From Ovis canadensis (Eukaryota > Chordata > Mammalia > Artiodactyla > Bovidae), in NCBI RefSeq assembly GCF_042477335.2, contig NC_091255.1, forward strand, positions 45,982,501 to 46,046,500: DNA of 64,000 bases, read 5' to 3'. The position numbers and the translations under genes are program-made. Of the stretch, positions 22,100 through 34,600 are shown piece after piece. Position 1 is the stretch's first letter, and the number at the start of each line of letters is the position of its first letter. The notes beneath the pieces were generated by a model that was given only the letters and a program-made list of their open reading frames with translations, searched no databases and was not told the DNA's origin.

Positions 22100-23590
22100 A
22101 AAGAACCAAAAAACCCCCCCAAAAAATTCCAAGTTTTTTTCTTCCCCCAATATTCTTCATTCATTGCTTTATTATTATTTTTTAAAGTGCCTTCATATTG
22201 CATTTTTATTGGAGAAAACCTTGTTTATCCACTAAGGATAACGAGTAACAGAAAACCGCGAGCACGTATAAAACGACTTGCAAAGGTCATCTACCACAAG
22301 GTCATGGTCGAGCCGGGCCTAGAATGAAGGCTGCCTTGTCCCCTGGCTAGGACAGTCTAGTCCCTGTAGCCCTGAGACATAAATTCTAGTGTCTGTTAAC
22401 TCCAGCCCCTTCCTCGTAAGATGTTCCTTATCTCAAATGAGCAGACCCTAATAGGCCAATAAATATTCAGTCTCTTCCAGCTTCCTCTGTAGAGGTTCCA
22501 GCTTATGGCTGCAGACTCAGCTGTGAGTGTGAAGGAAATACAGGTCAATGGTGGTTAGAGGAAAGAAAATGGAATTTGAGGGGAATCAACCAGTAGAGGA
22601 TGCAGTATTTCTCAAATTCCTTACTGACTTTCCCTCCTATAGTGATCACCAGGTCCCTCTAGCCTTATGGGTGGGAATCATTTATTGAACACCCGTGAGA
22701 CACCCAGTTTTCTATACCTTTTATATAGTCCTCACAATGGTAAATGTCAAACGGGTGCCCTAACCTTTCAGGTGAGGAATCTTAATTAACAGGGCCCACC
22801 CACCACCTTTGGAGAAGGAAATGGCAATCCACTCCATCACTCTTGCCTGGAAAATCCCATGGACGGAGGAGCCTAATAGGCTACAGCCCATGGGGTCGCG
22901 AAGAGTTGGACACGACTGAGCGACTTCACTTTCACCCACCACCTTAAGCAGAGCTCAAGTTAGAGCCTAGGCCAACTAACCCCAGAGCCCACACTTGCCT
23001 TTATCTAGCTTTGCATGGCACAGGTTAATAGATTTTGTATTTAATTTCTTCCTATACAGATGGTCAACCAAGAGAAGCCTCTGTACCAGAAAGCAAGAGC
23101 CTTCTATAGCAAATAGAGGTGATGAGCTGGGTGGCCAGAGTTAAGCTCTGTCTTCATGGTCTTTAATTTTATATTCCCCAGGGTTGATTTGCTATCAGAA
23201 AACTGAAAACCCAATGGTTTGGGATATCCATATTGACACACCTTTCCCCTACCAAGGGGATCTATAGTCAGAGCCTGTCTAGCTCTGCCTGTCCTTTAGG
23301 ACATGTTCACTTCCTGAATAGGTATTTCTTTGGAAGCAACTAAGACCAAGGTGGCATTCCTTTCCTTGACTGCCAAAGTTACAGCCTCAAAAAAGACCAT
23401 ATTTCTGATGGATGGAAACTTCTTGTCACTAGCAGTCCTGTTTCCACACATCTTTTAACCCAAGTTTCTGGCTTCCAATGAGCACTATCTTTATCCGACA
23501 GTTTCAGGCCTAGGTGAAAAGTTTGGTTGTCAAAACGATCATTCTTTCTTTTACACAAACCCTCCCACACCCACAGGCGCTTCCTCCTTC
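22100..23590. other. convergent SNF8/UBE2Z intergenic gap
   Basis: About 1.5 kb of mostly unique DNA between the two 3' ends, with one Bov-A2 SINE. No gene seen. Confidence 0.7.
22808..22935 (+). repeat. Bov-A2 SINE unit
   Basis: 'ggagaaggaaatggcaatcc ... aggctacagcccatggggtc ... gacacgactgagcgacttca', a well preserved monomer. Confidence 0.9.
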
Positions 23591-25453
23591 TGCCAAAACA
23601 AACTTTATTGCACCAAAAAGGAAAAAAAAATTCATTTATGTACAGATATAAAGACATCTCTTTGACTCCTGTGCATATATTTCCTCAACTCAAGATTTAG
23701 GGCGTAAAAGTCAGGCTGGTATGCCAGACATGCTCTGCCCATGGCAGGGCCAAGGAGGATTGTCACTTGAAAGTGGGAACACTTAAATGGATGACAGACA
23801 ACACTGGACCAACAGACCAAGGGCATTCTTCTCAGCCCTGTACTAGCTCTGGGAACGGAAGAGGGAAAATTGGAAGCAGGGTCCCTTTCTGAGTCTCCTT
23901 GTGAAAAGACCCAGCCTTTAGGTACAACGCTAAACCTCCATCCACCAAGCCCACGTACTGTCCAGTTTTTCTTCTTGCCCTCCCAAGGACATTCTCCTTT
24001 GTGCCCACCCTGCCACCCCTGGGAGGTCCCATGATCCACAAGGCAGAGGCCTCCCTCGCAGTGGGCGGAGCAGGTACGAATTACCAGTATCCTCCCCTTT
24101 ACATGTGGCTGGATACTGACTGAGGCCCTGTGTCATGCGGCTCACTATTAGCCCACTGGGAGCCCTAACAGTAAGAATCTGGAAAGTACAGAACACATCA
24201 AAGCAGGGAAGGATGGGTTCCCTTGATGCCCAGTATCACAGGGCACCTAAAGCACATTTTTCTGAGCCAACCAGCTAAAGGATCACCGCAGCTAAATACA
24301 GATAAGAGAAGCAACACAGCCAGGGAAACACCTGTCAGTCAGTGACAGAGCAGCTGGAGGTGAGGGGGGGGTGGAGAAGGGGAGGAGTCTTCAGAGTCCC
24401 AGCCCCCATCCCCTCTGCCATTGGCTACCCTTGTTCCCCACAACTCCCTGGGCTTTGAAGGGAGGAGGTGGGACTACAGGCTGAAGTGAAAATACACAAG
24501 GACAGCCAAACAAAATACAACAGGACTAGCATCAGCCTCCTCTCTGTATCCCACCCCCAGGAGAAAGACCCTCATCGTGACTAGTATTTGTGAAAAATCT
24601 GTTGGACTATTTCATGTAGTGGCTCTAATCCCATCCACACAGCAGCTGCTTGTGTGGGGGACTTTTCTAATCAGTGATTGTGGGAACAAATGGCATTTTC
24701 AGCTTCTTATGGTGCCTGGGCAGGCTTTACCACGACCTTGGTTCAGTCCCAGTCACATTTACCTTCTGTCTTAAATCTAAAATGGGTGGGGGAATGGGGA
24801 CAGAGGAGAAAGGTGCTCAGGTGCTAGGTAAAGCTTACTCATCAGCAGCCTAGACTCCACCACTGTTCCTTCTCTTTGGTCTGTCTAGAACAGTGACGAT
24901 AAGTTAGGAAAAACTTTTACGCTGGCCCATGGGAAATAACGGGGGTAGAGGCAGGGAGGAAAAGGGCACTGGGGAGCCCTGCTTCAAGACTGCAGACAGA
25001 CAGACAGACAACCACCCAGACTGCTGAAGTGTCACAGACAGCCCCCCACCCCAAGCTCCCTTCCAGATATCCCCATAAATCTTTTGGGAACACTCCCTCT
25101 AGGAATTGCAATTTCCGTCTCCCACCTGTCCCTAAGGAGCTGGCCCTGTGGAGAGGTGTGTTGGTTTTTTTTTTTTTTTTTGCCAGAGGCCCTCGCCCTA
25201 GGTGCTTCTGCATAGGTACCTTGGCCCCTGATTTAGGATGAACACAGTCCCAGATGCTCGAGAGCCAAGGAGGTCAGATCAGAAACAGCCTCCCCTCTCC
25301 CACACCCTGGGATCCGAGCTTGCTTGGTTCTTGCCATCTTGCAGGATGACGTCACATTTGGAGGGAGATACACAGTGCCTCTCCATCCCTGGGGTGGGGG
25401 GAAGGGACTTTGCTGGGACTCTCGAGTTGGGGGAGGGGAGAGGGGAGCAGGGT
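23590..25453 (-). other. UBE2Z: UBE2Z 3'UTR
   Basis: Sequence from the stop codon to the candidate poly(A) signal. It lacks bovid SINEs, in contrast to flanking DNA, which fits transcribed exon. A short GACA repeat (near 24990-25010) and a T17 run (about 25165-25181) are present. Extent is inferred. Confidence 0.65.
23604..23609 (-). terminator. UBE2Z: UBE2Z poly(A) signal AATAAA
   Basis: TTTATT on the plus strand reads AATAAA on the minus strand, about 1.85 kb below the UBE2Z stop. This fits the long UBE2Z 3'UTR known in mammals. Cleavage is expected near 23580-23595. Confidence 0.7.
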
Positions 25454-25624
25454 CTAAACCCTCAGGCTCCCGTGCAGGTCTGTCTCTGTCCCAGATGAGC
25501 TGCTATCAGAGTCCATTTCGGCGTTCTCATTATGGAGCCTCTCCAGCACTTTCTGACGAATCAGTCCCAGGCGCATCAAGAGGGACTGGTAGTCAAAGTG
25601 GCCCCGTTTCTCTCCAAAAGGGTC
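25454..25624 (-). CDS. UBE2Z: UBE2Z coding exon 7
   Basis: Residues 301-356 and stop TAG (25454-25456). Contains [20 protein letters not shown] and the acidic-serine tail. Phase 0 start. Confidence 0.97.
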
Positions 25625-28600
25625 CTGTGGGGGGGAAAGGAGACAATCGGGAAGGAAGATTCAAGTCTGGGCGGCTCACCCTAGAGAGACAGCTTTAGGC
25701 CCACATGAAGTACACGCTCAACTTCTGAGCATGGGGACAAGAGGAAGGCATAGCACAGAGATTCCCAACAGCAGACATCATCCTTGTTTAAGGATACTGT
25801 GGCGCGTTCAACAACCAGACAGGTCTGGCTTGGGCTAACACTGAAATGTGTTTGCATTCCCCAAAAGCAAGCCAGCATGCAAAAAGGGGACACACTAACA
25901 GGAGGAGAGAGAAGAGAAATTCAAGACGAGGACTGTAATCATTAAGTATGGCGATGTTTTCAATTAACCTCATACAAACTATGAGAGGTTCTCTGTGGCT
26001 TAGATGGTAAAGTCCGCCTGTAACGCAGAAGACCTGGGTTTGATCTCTGGGTCGGATGATCCCCTGGAGAAGGAAACTGCAACCTACTCCAGTATTACTG
26101 TTTGGGAAATCCCATGGACAGAAAAGCCTGGTGTGCTACAGTCCATGGGGGTCACAGAGTCAGACATGACTGAGTGACTAACACCTCACTTTCATTCAAA
26201 CTATACAAGGGAAAAACTGTCCTTCATTCCCTATACTCAAAAGGAAAATTTACTTTTCTAAGATCACAGGCAGGTAGTGAACTCAGGAATTCTGACTTCT
26301 GGATAAGCACCTGCCCTCCTCCCCAAGGATTAGTCACTACATTCCTGTCCAGATTTTTGGGCATCACTCCAGTCCTTGTCCAGAGAAGGCAATGGCACCC
26401 TACTCCAGTACTCTTGCCTGGAAAATCCCATGGACGGAGGAGCCTGGTAGGCTGCAGTCCATGGGGTCGCTAAGAGTCGGACACGACTGAGCAACTTCAC
26501 TTTCACTTTCACGTATTGGAGAAGGAAACGGCAACCCACTTCAGTGTTCTTGCCTGCAGAATCCCAGGGACAGCGGAGCCTGGTGGGCTGCTGTCTATGA
26601 GGTCGCACAGAGTTGGACACGACTAAAGCGACTTAGCAGCAGCAGCAGCCAGTCCTTGTCATTCGAGATCAAAGATCACCAAACATCATGTGGAAAGGGG
26701 ATAACTGTCCTTAAAGTCTCAAAAATAACTATGGGTGGGGTGGAGAATATAAAAAAGGAATTAAAAATGCTAAATAGGGATTATGGCAGCAGTGTAGCTG
26801 GGCCAAGGTTTACGCAAGTGGAGACCTCTTTCCTTGGCAATTACAAAAAAGTGCATGCTCCTGCCTCTCCCATAATGCCTGCCTCTCCCACAATGCCTGC
26901 CTCTCCCACATAAACTCCGGTCACACTTCTGCACACACATTACCCTCACGATCGGGGCCAGTGGATGGAAAGCACAGTCTCGAGACTACAGCTTGCACTT
27001 TTCACATGTGAGGGTTATGGTCCCCAGAGGCTGAACTTCACACTTACTCTGGAGCTGTCAATTTCTCAAATCTTCCTCCATCACTGGCTCCATTTCCACC
27101 CACTCTCCTCTTCCCCAGATGCTGTTTTTCCTGCCCTTCCCTCATCAGAAATTGTTTTTCCTTCACAGACTATTAGAAATACTGCTAGATACCAGCAAAG
27201 AGAATTCTTGATGGGAAACAAGCTACAGCACGCAGCATCCTCAATGTACTCTTAGAGAAGTTTCAGGAACAAGTCAACCTTGAACTTGCCCTGTCTTCTG
27301 AGTTTAAATGGGGCAGGTAGGGAGGAAGTCCTTGAAGGAAGTATAGGGAAACTACCATCTCTGAGGAGCACCTGAGGAAACAGGACATTTACTCCCATGG
27401 CTGGTGGTGGTGGGTGTGTGGCAACACAGACCAAAAAGAACTGGAAAAAACCTGATGACGCCTTAGTCGTTTAGCCAAGTCACCACTTTTCTAGAGCAAG
27501 TAAAGGATCCGAAAACACAGGACTGGTCCTTCAGGACACGAGGGTTCTCAACCTGTTGCTTATATTTGAGTCTACTTACAACTTAGTTTAATAAGAACCT
27601 CTTCATTTAAACAAGCCTGGATTCTGCATTCTTACTGGAAGCAGAAGCACATTTCTGGCAGAGAATGAACAACTGGTTACCATCCTTGTAACAGGAATCT
27701 TTCAACAGTAACAACTGCACACTCAATGTTTCCCTAAGCATTCTTTCTCTTGGCACCCCTCTGAACTAGGGATGAAATCCCAATAATTGACTCTATAATC
27801 CCTAAATTCGGAGAAGGCTGATATTCTTAGTTTGAAAAGACTGCTGACCAAGATTGGAAGGGGTTACAGGATAGAAAGTAGAATGACTCATGAGCACCTA
27901 CTTTAGGCCAGGAACCCAGAACTAACTCCAGATGGCTTCACTCTCTTTGGGTCTCAGTGACTCAAATGCATCAGGTTCCTTTTGGTTCTGAATGCTATGA
28001 CAGATGCGGACGTCACCCTTATAGGGGGGTTTAAATGGTCTGTTATAAGGTCTCTGGAGCTAGCAGCAGGGGCTCTGTTGTTACCTGCATAGTCTGGCCT
28101 TGAAGGTGCAGGCGATCTTTGCAGGCCACCTCATAGAAGTCATAATACTCCAGGAAGGACTTCTCCATCACCCCTCTGGAAAGCAGAGAAGTTTAAGTTA
28201 GGCACAAGAGGGGAAGGCACCACCACTTCACCATCTAACTTTAATGCCAAATTAAGCAGCTAGAGTTCCCATGACCAGATTTGGTTTCCTATGAAAATCT
28301 TTGAATGGAAAAGAGAGATTATTTTCCACTGACTGCTCATGGTTTATTTTCCTTAGATTTTAAGGATTTTAAAATGGGAGTGACTTTCAATACTGATCAC
28401 CTGAACCCCAACTTCAACTCATGACTTGCCCAATCGTTTTCCAGAGGCCATCCCTAATCCCAAACCTTATTCAAAATTCTGCTAGGTACACCTGAAACAT
28501 TGTACATGAACCCTATATCAACTTAAAAAAAAGAAAAGTAGCCCCTTCAAATCTTAGAAAAGTTTGTTTCATTAACTGTTTATTCATCTAGTTTTAACAC

Positions 28601-31600
28601 CTAGAAGTCGACATAAGAAATGGGTTTATTATGGAGTGCTCTACACCTCATTTGGCTCTGTAACAGTCACATGTCTTTAATATGTCCAGGTCCTTATCAA
28701 ACAAGGGCTCCCTGAGGGCATGGACTACATCTTTCCAGTCAGGCCTGGCACTCTCCCAAAACTGAGAGGCTCCTTGAACTTCCTCTTAAGATAACCCTTT
28801 GGTCACTTGCTCTTTAAAGGCATGAACCACATCTTTCCTTTTTACCTCCCTCTGGTGCCCAACACTGGACTTTGCCCCAAAGATATGAACAAGCTAAATC
28901 TCCAAAAGGAATATCAAGTATCAAGTGGGCTCTCTTTACACATACCTTAAGGGTTCAGGGCAGGGACACTTTCCTTCCATCATATCACAGACTGCCACTC
29001 TGATGGTCTCATGCCGAATACATTCATTGTAATTTTTGCTGTCTCCTGGATGTCTCTCCTATAATGTGACAGATAGCACAGTATCCAAGTATAAAAATCA
29101 GGTAAAAAGAAAACCCAATGGGAAGAGACTTTAGATTAGTATATGGTATATGAACCAAGCAAATTAACTATGAGGATACCTTTCCCACTATATGGCAGAC
29201 ATGAAGAGCAACTAAGTACTTGAGACCACTCACCTCTCCCCGTGCATACCAACACCCATCCTCTGCTATGGATCATTTGACTATAAGCAGCAAACCAGAT
29301 GCATCAAACTTCCCTACGCTTGAAACGAACAGCTTTGCAGAGAGGATTAAGTGGGAAATAACCATATGTAAGAATAATGGTGGGACAAAAAGTTATAAAT
29401 GATGCTAGGAGTCTCAACCTGAAAAACCTATAGACAGCAGGATGCTTCCTGGTTAACTCCTTTACATGCCTGTTGGTGCCACCATCACTGAATCAACTGT
29501 TATCTATCAGACGTAGAACTCGAAATTTTCAAAAGAAAAACTCCAAACTTGGTTGAGAGAGCTGACAGAAAATGCGAGAGCATGGTGTCCCAACCTTTAC
29601 CTTTAACTCTTCCCTTGTTGCCCCCTCCTACCACCATCAATCAATGAGAGCCTTGGCCCTGATCTAAACATAAAAGGAACAGGAAAGATAAACGTGCTTG
29701 CAGCCTACCATCTCAGTTCCCAATGTGCATCAGAGCAAAATCACAAGGGCAATGCGGGATACTGTGAACTTTTTGAGGGAAACAAGAGTATTCAACACTT
29801 GTACAAACTCCATGCTGTTACCACGAGGTAGCAGTTCAGTTTTAATACTGACCTGTATTACATTCCTGTTGATGACATACTGTTTTGTGAAGCTGGATTT
29901 TCAGTCTCTACTTTGATAAATATCAAGTACCATAAGAAGACAGGAAAGACAGAAATGAGGGTGGTGGCTCTGATCTGTTTCCATGAGTTTAAAAGTTGTG
30001 CGGCACTCAACAGGTGCACACATCCTATTATTAAGTCACTGCAGTCACCTGAGAAGGAAGTAAGTGATTTGGACCTAACTACTTAACAAATGGAAGAGTC
30101 TGGCGTTTCTGCCTGGGAAACTGAAAAACCACCAAGACAAGAGGGTTCGGTGAACCAAGAATGTTTGGTAGACTTAAGAATAAAAGTCACATGTCTTGAA
30201 AGTGACATGGGCTTCCTAATGGCGCTAGTGGTAAAGAACCTGCCTGCCAATGCAGGAGAAATAAGAGATGCAGGTTTGATCCCTGGGTTGGGAAGATCCC
30301 CTGGAGGAGGGCACAGCAACCCACTCCAGTCTTGCCTAGAGAATCCCATGAACAGAGGAGCCTGACAGGCTACAGTCCATAGGGCTGCAAAGAGTTGGAC
30401 ACAACTGAAGCGACTTAGTACACAAGACAATATGTAAAAATAAGCTCCCTGGTTAGCCAATGAGGTCTATTTCCATTTCCACTACTCCTGAAATTGCATT
30501 CACTGTATGTTTGAAAGGATGGCTTAGGGAATAATTTCTGTTCATTCTTAATGGGTATTTCCCTTTGTTTAGGCCTGCAAGGAATCACCAACGTTAACAT
30601 TATCTCAAATAGTTTCAAAATGAACTAAGCTGTTTTAATCACCTAAACTGAATTATTATCCTTTGAGATATCAGTGGAATTCTTTTCCTGTGCTCACGAG
30701 TAACCCTGGAAGGGTCTCTGGAACAATGTAAAACTTTGGGCTCCTGGGACTACATCCTGATCTGTGTGTCCTTGTGAAAGTTAACTAACTTCTCTGAGTC
30801 ACAATTACCTCAGCTGAAAATGGGGATAACATTTATTTTGCGGAGACAGTATGAAGATTAAATGAGAAGTTGCATATAAATGTTTGGCAGCGGCATACGG
30901 TATCCCCTTGGAAAACATGAGTTTCCTCCACTTTCCTTTGGCAGCACTGACTAAAATACTCTTGCTCTAGCCAACAACTGCTCCTTTGGCTCTGTAGGTA
31001 ACAGTACTTCAGGACTCCAGAAGAAAGTCTGGCTCAGCAGCAGTCACTTGGGAGCACCTTAAAGGGATACTGGAGAATGAAGGCATACAGAAGAACACAC
31101 TGGCTGCAACCTTCCCAATAAGACGTGGAAATCAATTTCCAAATGACTCCACTGACTTCCACATGGTAGATTAATCCAAGTCAATGGAAATAACTTGATG
31201 ATGTTATTGTAATTTAGTAAGAAAAAAAATTCATTAAGACACACACATGCCAGTTCCAACAGGGACAAGTGTAATATACTGGACTGAGCCAGGTCAAAAA
31301 TGAAACAAAAACCCTCAAGCAGATCTTTCAGATCTCTTAAAACTCGATATTCAATATTTTACACTGCAGAGCTGGGCCCACGTGGCCTTACCTGCTCAAA
31401 GCCAGGTTCGTTGTGATAGGGGTTCTCGGTCATCAGGGACTGGATGGAGATGAGCACAGAAGAGATGCTCTGGGCTGGGCTCCAGGCAGGGCCGGTCCAC
31501 GTACTGCAAAACACAGCAGAGGGGAGGGAAGCACGTGAGGCAGAGAGAGACGGGGAAAGGCCACACAGAAAGACCAGTGTACAAGTACCCTGGGGCCTGG

Positions 31601-34600
31601 CAGCACCATCGTAAGTGACTCACTTTCTCTTTCACTATGAATACTCTGGAATTTCCCAGCCTCCATCTCCTCTCATTCACCAGAAATCAGTCAACTGACT
31701 AATCCTCTTATCAAGTGGCACAAAAGAGGGTAAAGCAAGCATGGTAACTTTGAAGGGATTTTCTTAGGGCTAGGAGAGAAACAGCAGACAGGGGAGGTTC
31801 CCTTCATCAAAATGAAAGAAATAAGGTAAGAAAACAACTCCAACGACAGTCTAAATGTTAACCTCTATGGATCTCAAAGGGCTTGCTTATTTATTTATGG
31901 GTGGTGATGGAGTCAGAGAGGAGAGAAGTTGAGCACAGAGGCAGAGAAGGGAGTGAAGCCATCTGGTTAGATACAGGCCACGTGGTGGGACTGATGATTG
32001 GGGATCCAGTCTCTATCAAGCCCCCAAAGACGGCCAAATTCTCTGAAGACTACATAACTCTGACAAAGGACAGAAAGGAAACAAAGGGCATTCCGAGAAC
32101 GTGGAGGATTTGAAAGTAAATAACATCTTCAACAACAGAGAAACATCAAAATTACTGCTCTTTCATAAACCTGATGGAATGCTGGGAGAAGCAGGGAAGC
32201 TTGGACATAAAGACATTTATGTTTTAGCTCAATTAATAGAAGAGATGGCACCTGAGCTGGAAGCTGAACACAACCTAAAACAGTATTGGCTTGTTCAAGT
32301 TAACTGGCCACTTCCTTCTCCCTGCTCGTCTTGAGAAAAGGCCAGTAAGTGATGAGGAATAACAACTTCCTCAGAGCTCACTCTTCAGTGCCTCTCAACT
32401 TCTCTTCTCAGCTCTGCTCCCCCAGGAACCCCAGACATCACACTCTTAGAAGCTTCTAGTATGTGGGAATTAAAGTCAACAGGGTAAACTTTCAATGTCT
32501 TTTGTAAGTCAGCCCAATATTTTTTATAGTTAAGGAGGAAAGGGATGACGGTGATAAAGTGAATGGACAACTAAGTATGCATGAGAATATTCTCCTCTGA
32601 CTCTCGATGGCAATTTCCCATTTCAGAGTAGCTTCTTTTCCTTTCCACCCAGTACTTATGTCACTTGTACTCCACACCATCTTACTTCCCCTGTTTCTAC
32701 CGTGAGCTGATGTTTGCTCAAAATAGTTTTATACTGGCCTAATGAAGGAAAACTTAATACAAAAACACGTTCAAGAACGGCTTCCATACAAAGCAACAAC
32801 TAAATCTCCTTACCACTATGGGACACACATATCACCATCTTCCCAGCACAGACAATTCTCCACCCTAATGAGATAAGAGGACTTCTTTAAAGACAATCTC
32901 CTTTAAAGGACTTTCTCACTGCCACAATCATGTAACATATTCCTACATTTGAGAGAAACGGGGATGAGGAGAAGTTTGTTTCAGCTGCCGTTTCCCTACA
33001 CAAGCCTAAAAAGTACTGGACTGGACAGGAAGAAAGAGAACAGTACCACCAGTCTGGGCAACTTTCTTAACTTCAGTTTTTACTTGTTCTCCGACTCAGG
33101 GAAATTCAGATCACACTAAAAAGACCAATCCAGAATATGCTAGAAGATATTTTCTTTCTGAATTAACCCCCAAAGGTGGTTAAAAGGGAATGGATGAGAA
33201 CTACATGAAGCAAAACCTTGGCATCACCTAGAAACAAAAATGAACTTGAAATTTGTTTCATATCTGATATGATTTCCAATCTAACATTTTTCATTCAGTT
33301 AAAATATTTAATCATCACCACCACCACTTCCTTCAAAGCCACTCACGATAAACTCAGAAATAAAACATTCACACCCTTGAATGGCACAGGATCTGCAGCC
33401 TTTCTCAACCTGCTCAGCAAAGAATTAAGCCCTGATGCCCTAAGGTAGTGGTTCTCCAACAGTCTGCACCAGAATCACCTGGAGAGCCTGTAAGACACAT
33501 TGCTGGCCCTACCCTCAGAGCTTTTGATATAGTAAGTCTAGGGTGGGGCCCAGATTCTGTATGGCTATAAATTCCCAGGTGTTACTGCTGCTCCAGGTGA
33601 ACCACTTCACTAAGGCATCCAGTGTACATCATAAATTCTGTTTTTTGCATCTAGAATGATACTAATCAAGTACCATCCAGGGTAGAATTGAGGAAACAGT
33701 CATTCCAATTATTTTCCATGTTCTGTGATTCAGATGAGAAACCCTGGTTGATAAAGGCTGGCCTTGAGTAGTATTTGCTGACAACCAACTTGGCCACTTA
33801 GGAGTCTCCTCTTACCCTAGAATACTCAAGCAGACTTTCCCATTGCGGTAGAAGTTGGGGTTAAACCTCACTGTGTTATTGCCCGTTGTCATCAGTTTGA
33901 CCCGAGGTGGGTGGATGGGATAGTCGGGCGGACACCGAAACACGAACAGGAAGAAACCCCCTTCATAAGGAGTGTCAAATGGGCCTGTGATCAATGCATG
34001 AATCTGCAAAATAAAACCCCATCTCAAAATTGTGAGGTGATGTCCCATCCCAAACCCTCCTGACTTCCACTTGCTACCCACACCAGAAGCAGGACCTTCA
34101 TCTGAATCCATATTCCATATCCTCACCATGCAGAATCAATGGCCTGTGCTCACTCACAGTAATATTTTTGGAATTTTAAGAACCCCCACTACAGTGGAGT
34201 GGCATCTTACTCAGGGGTTACATTCTAAAGTTAGAGCCCAGGGTGAACATTCGATCTAGCCAAAAATCACCCTTGAGTGTCCCTTAAGGTATGTTTTCCG
34301 TTTGGACTTTGCTGATCAGCATTTTATGTAACAAATGAATAGAACACCAATGTACAAAATATAACACACACCTGTAAAATATTATCCTAGCAATGTTTAA
34401 TTTTAAGAAATCAATACTTTTTTTTAAACTGAGTACGAATATTTGGATTTGCCTAGGTTAAACATGTGTACGATGCAACTCCACCCTCCAGGTATGTAGC
34501 ACAAAGGGGAGGTAGATGAACAGAAAAGAGGAAAGGGGTCGGAGGCCACAACAACAGTGCCAATCACAGGGCAGAGCTGAGGTTTGTGATGGGGGCCTCT

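Larger units (their letters stand above)
25625..28084 (-). other. UBE2Z intron 6 with two Bov SINEs
   Basis: Holds a Bov-tA, a Bov-A2 dimer and an 18-bp tandem repeat (listed separately); the remainder is unique. Confidence 0.75.
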
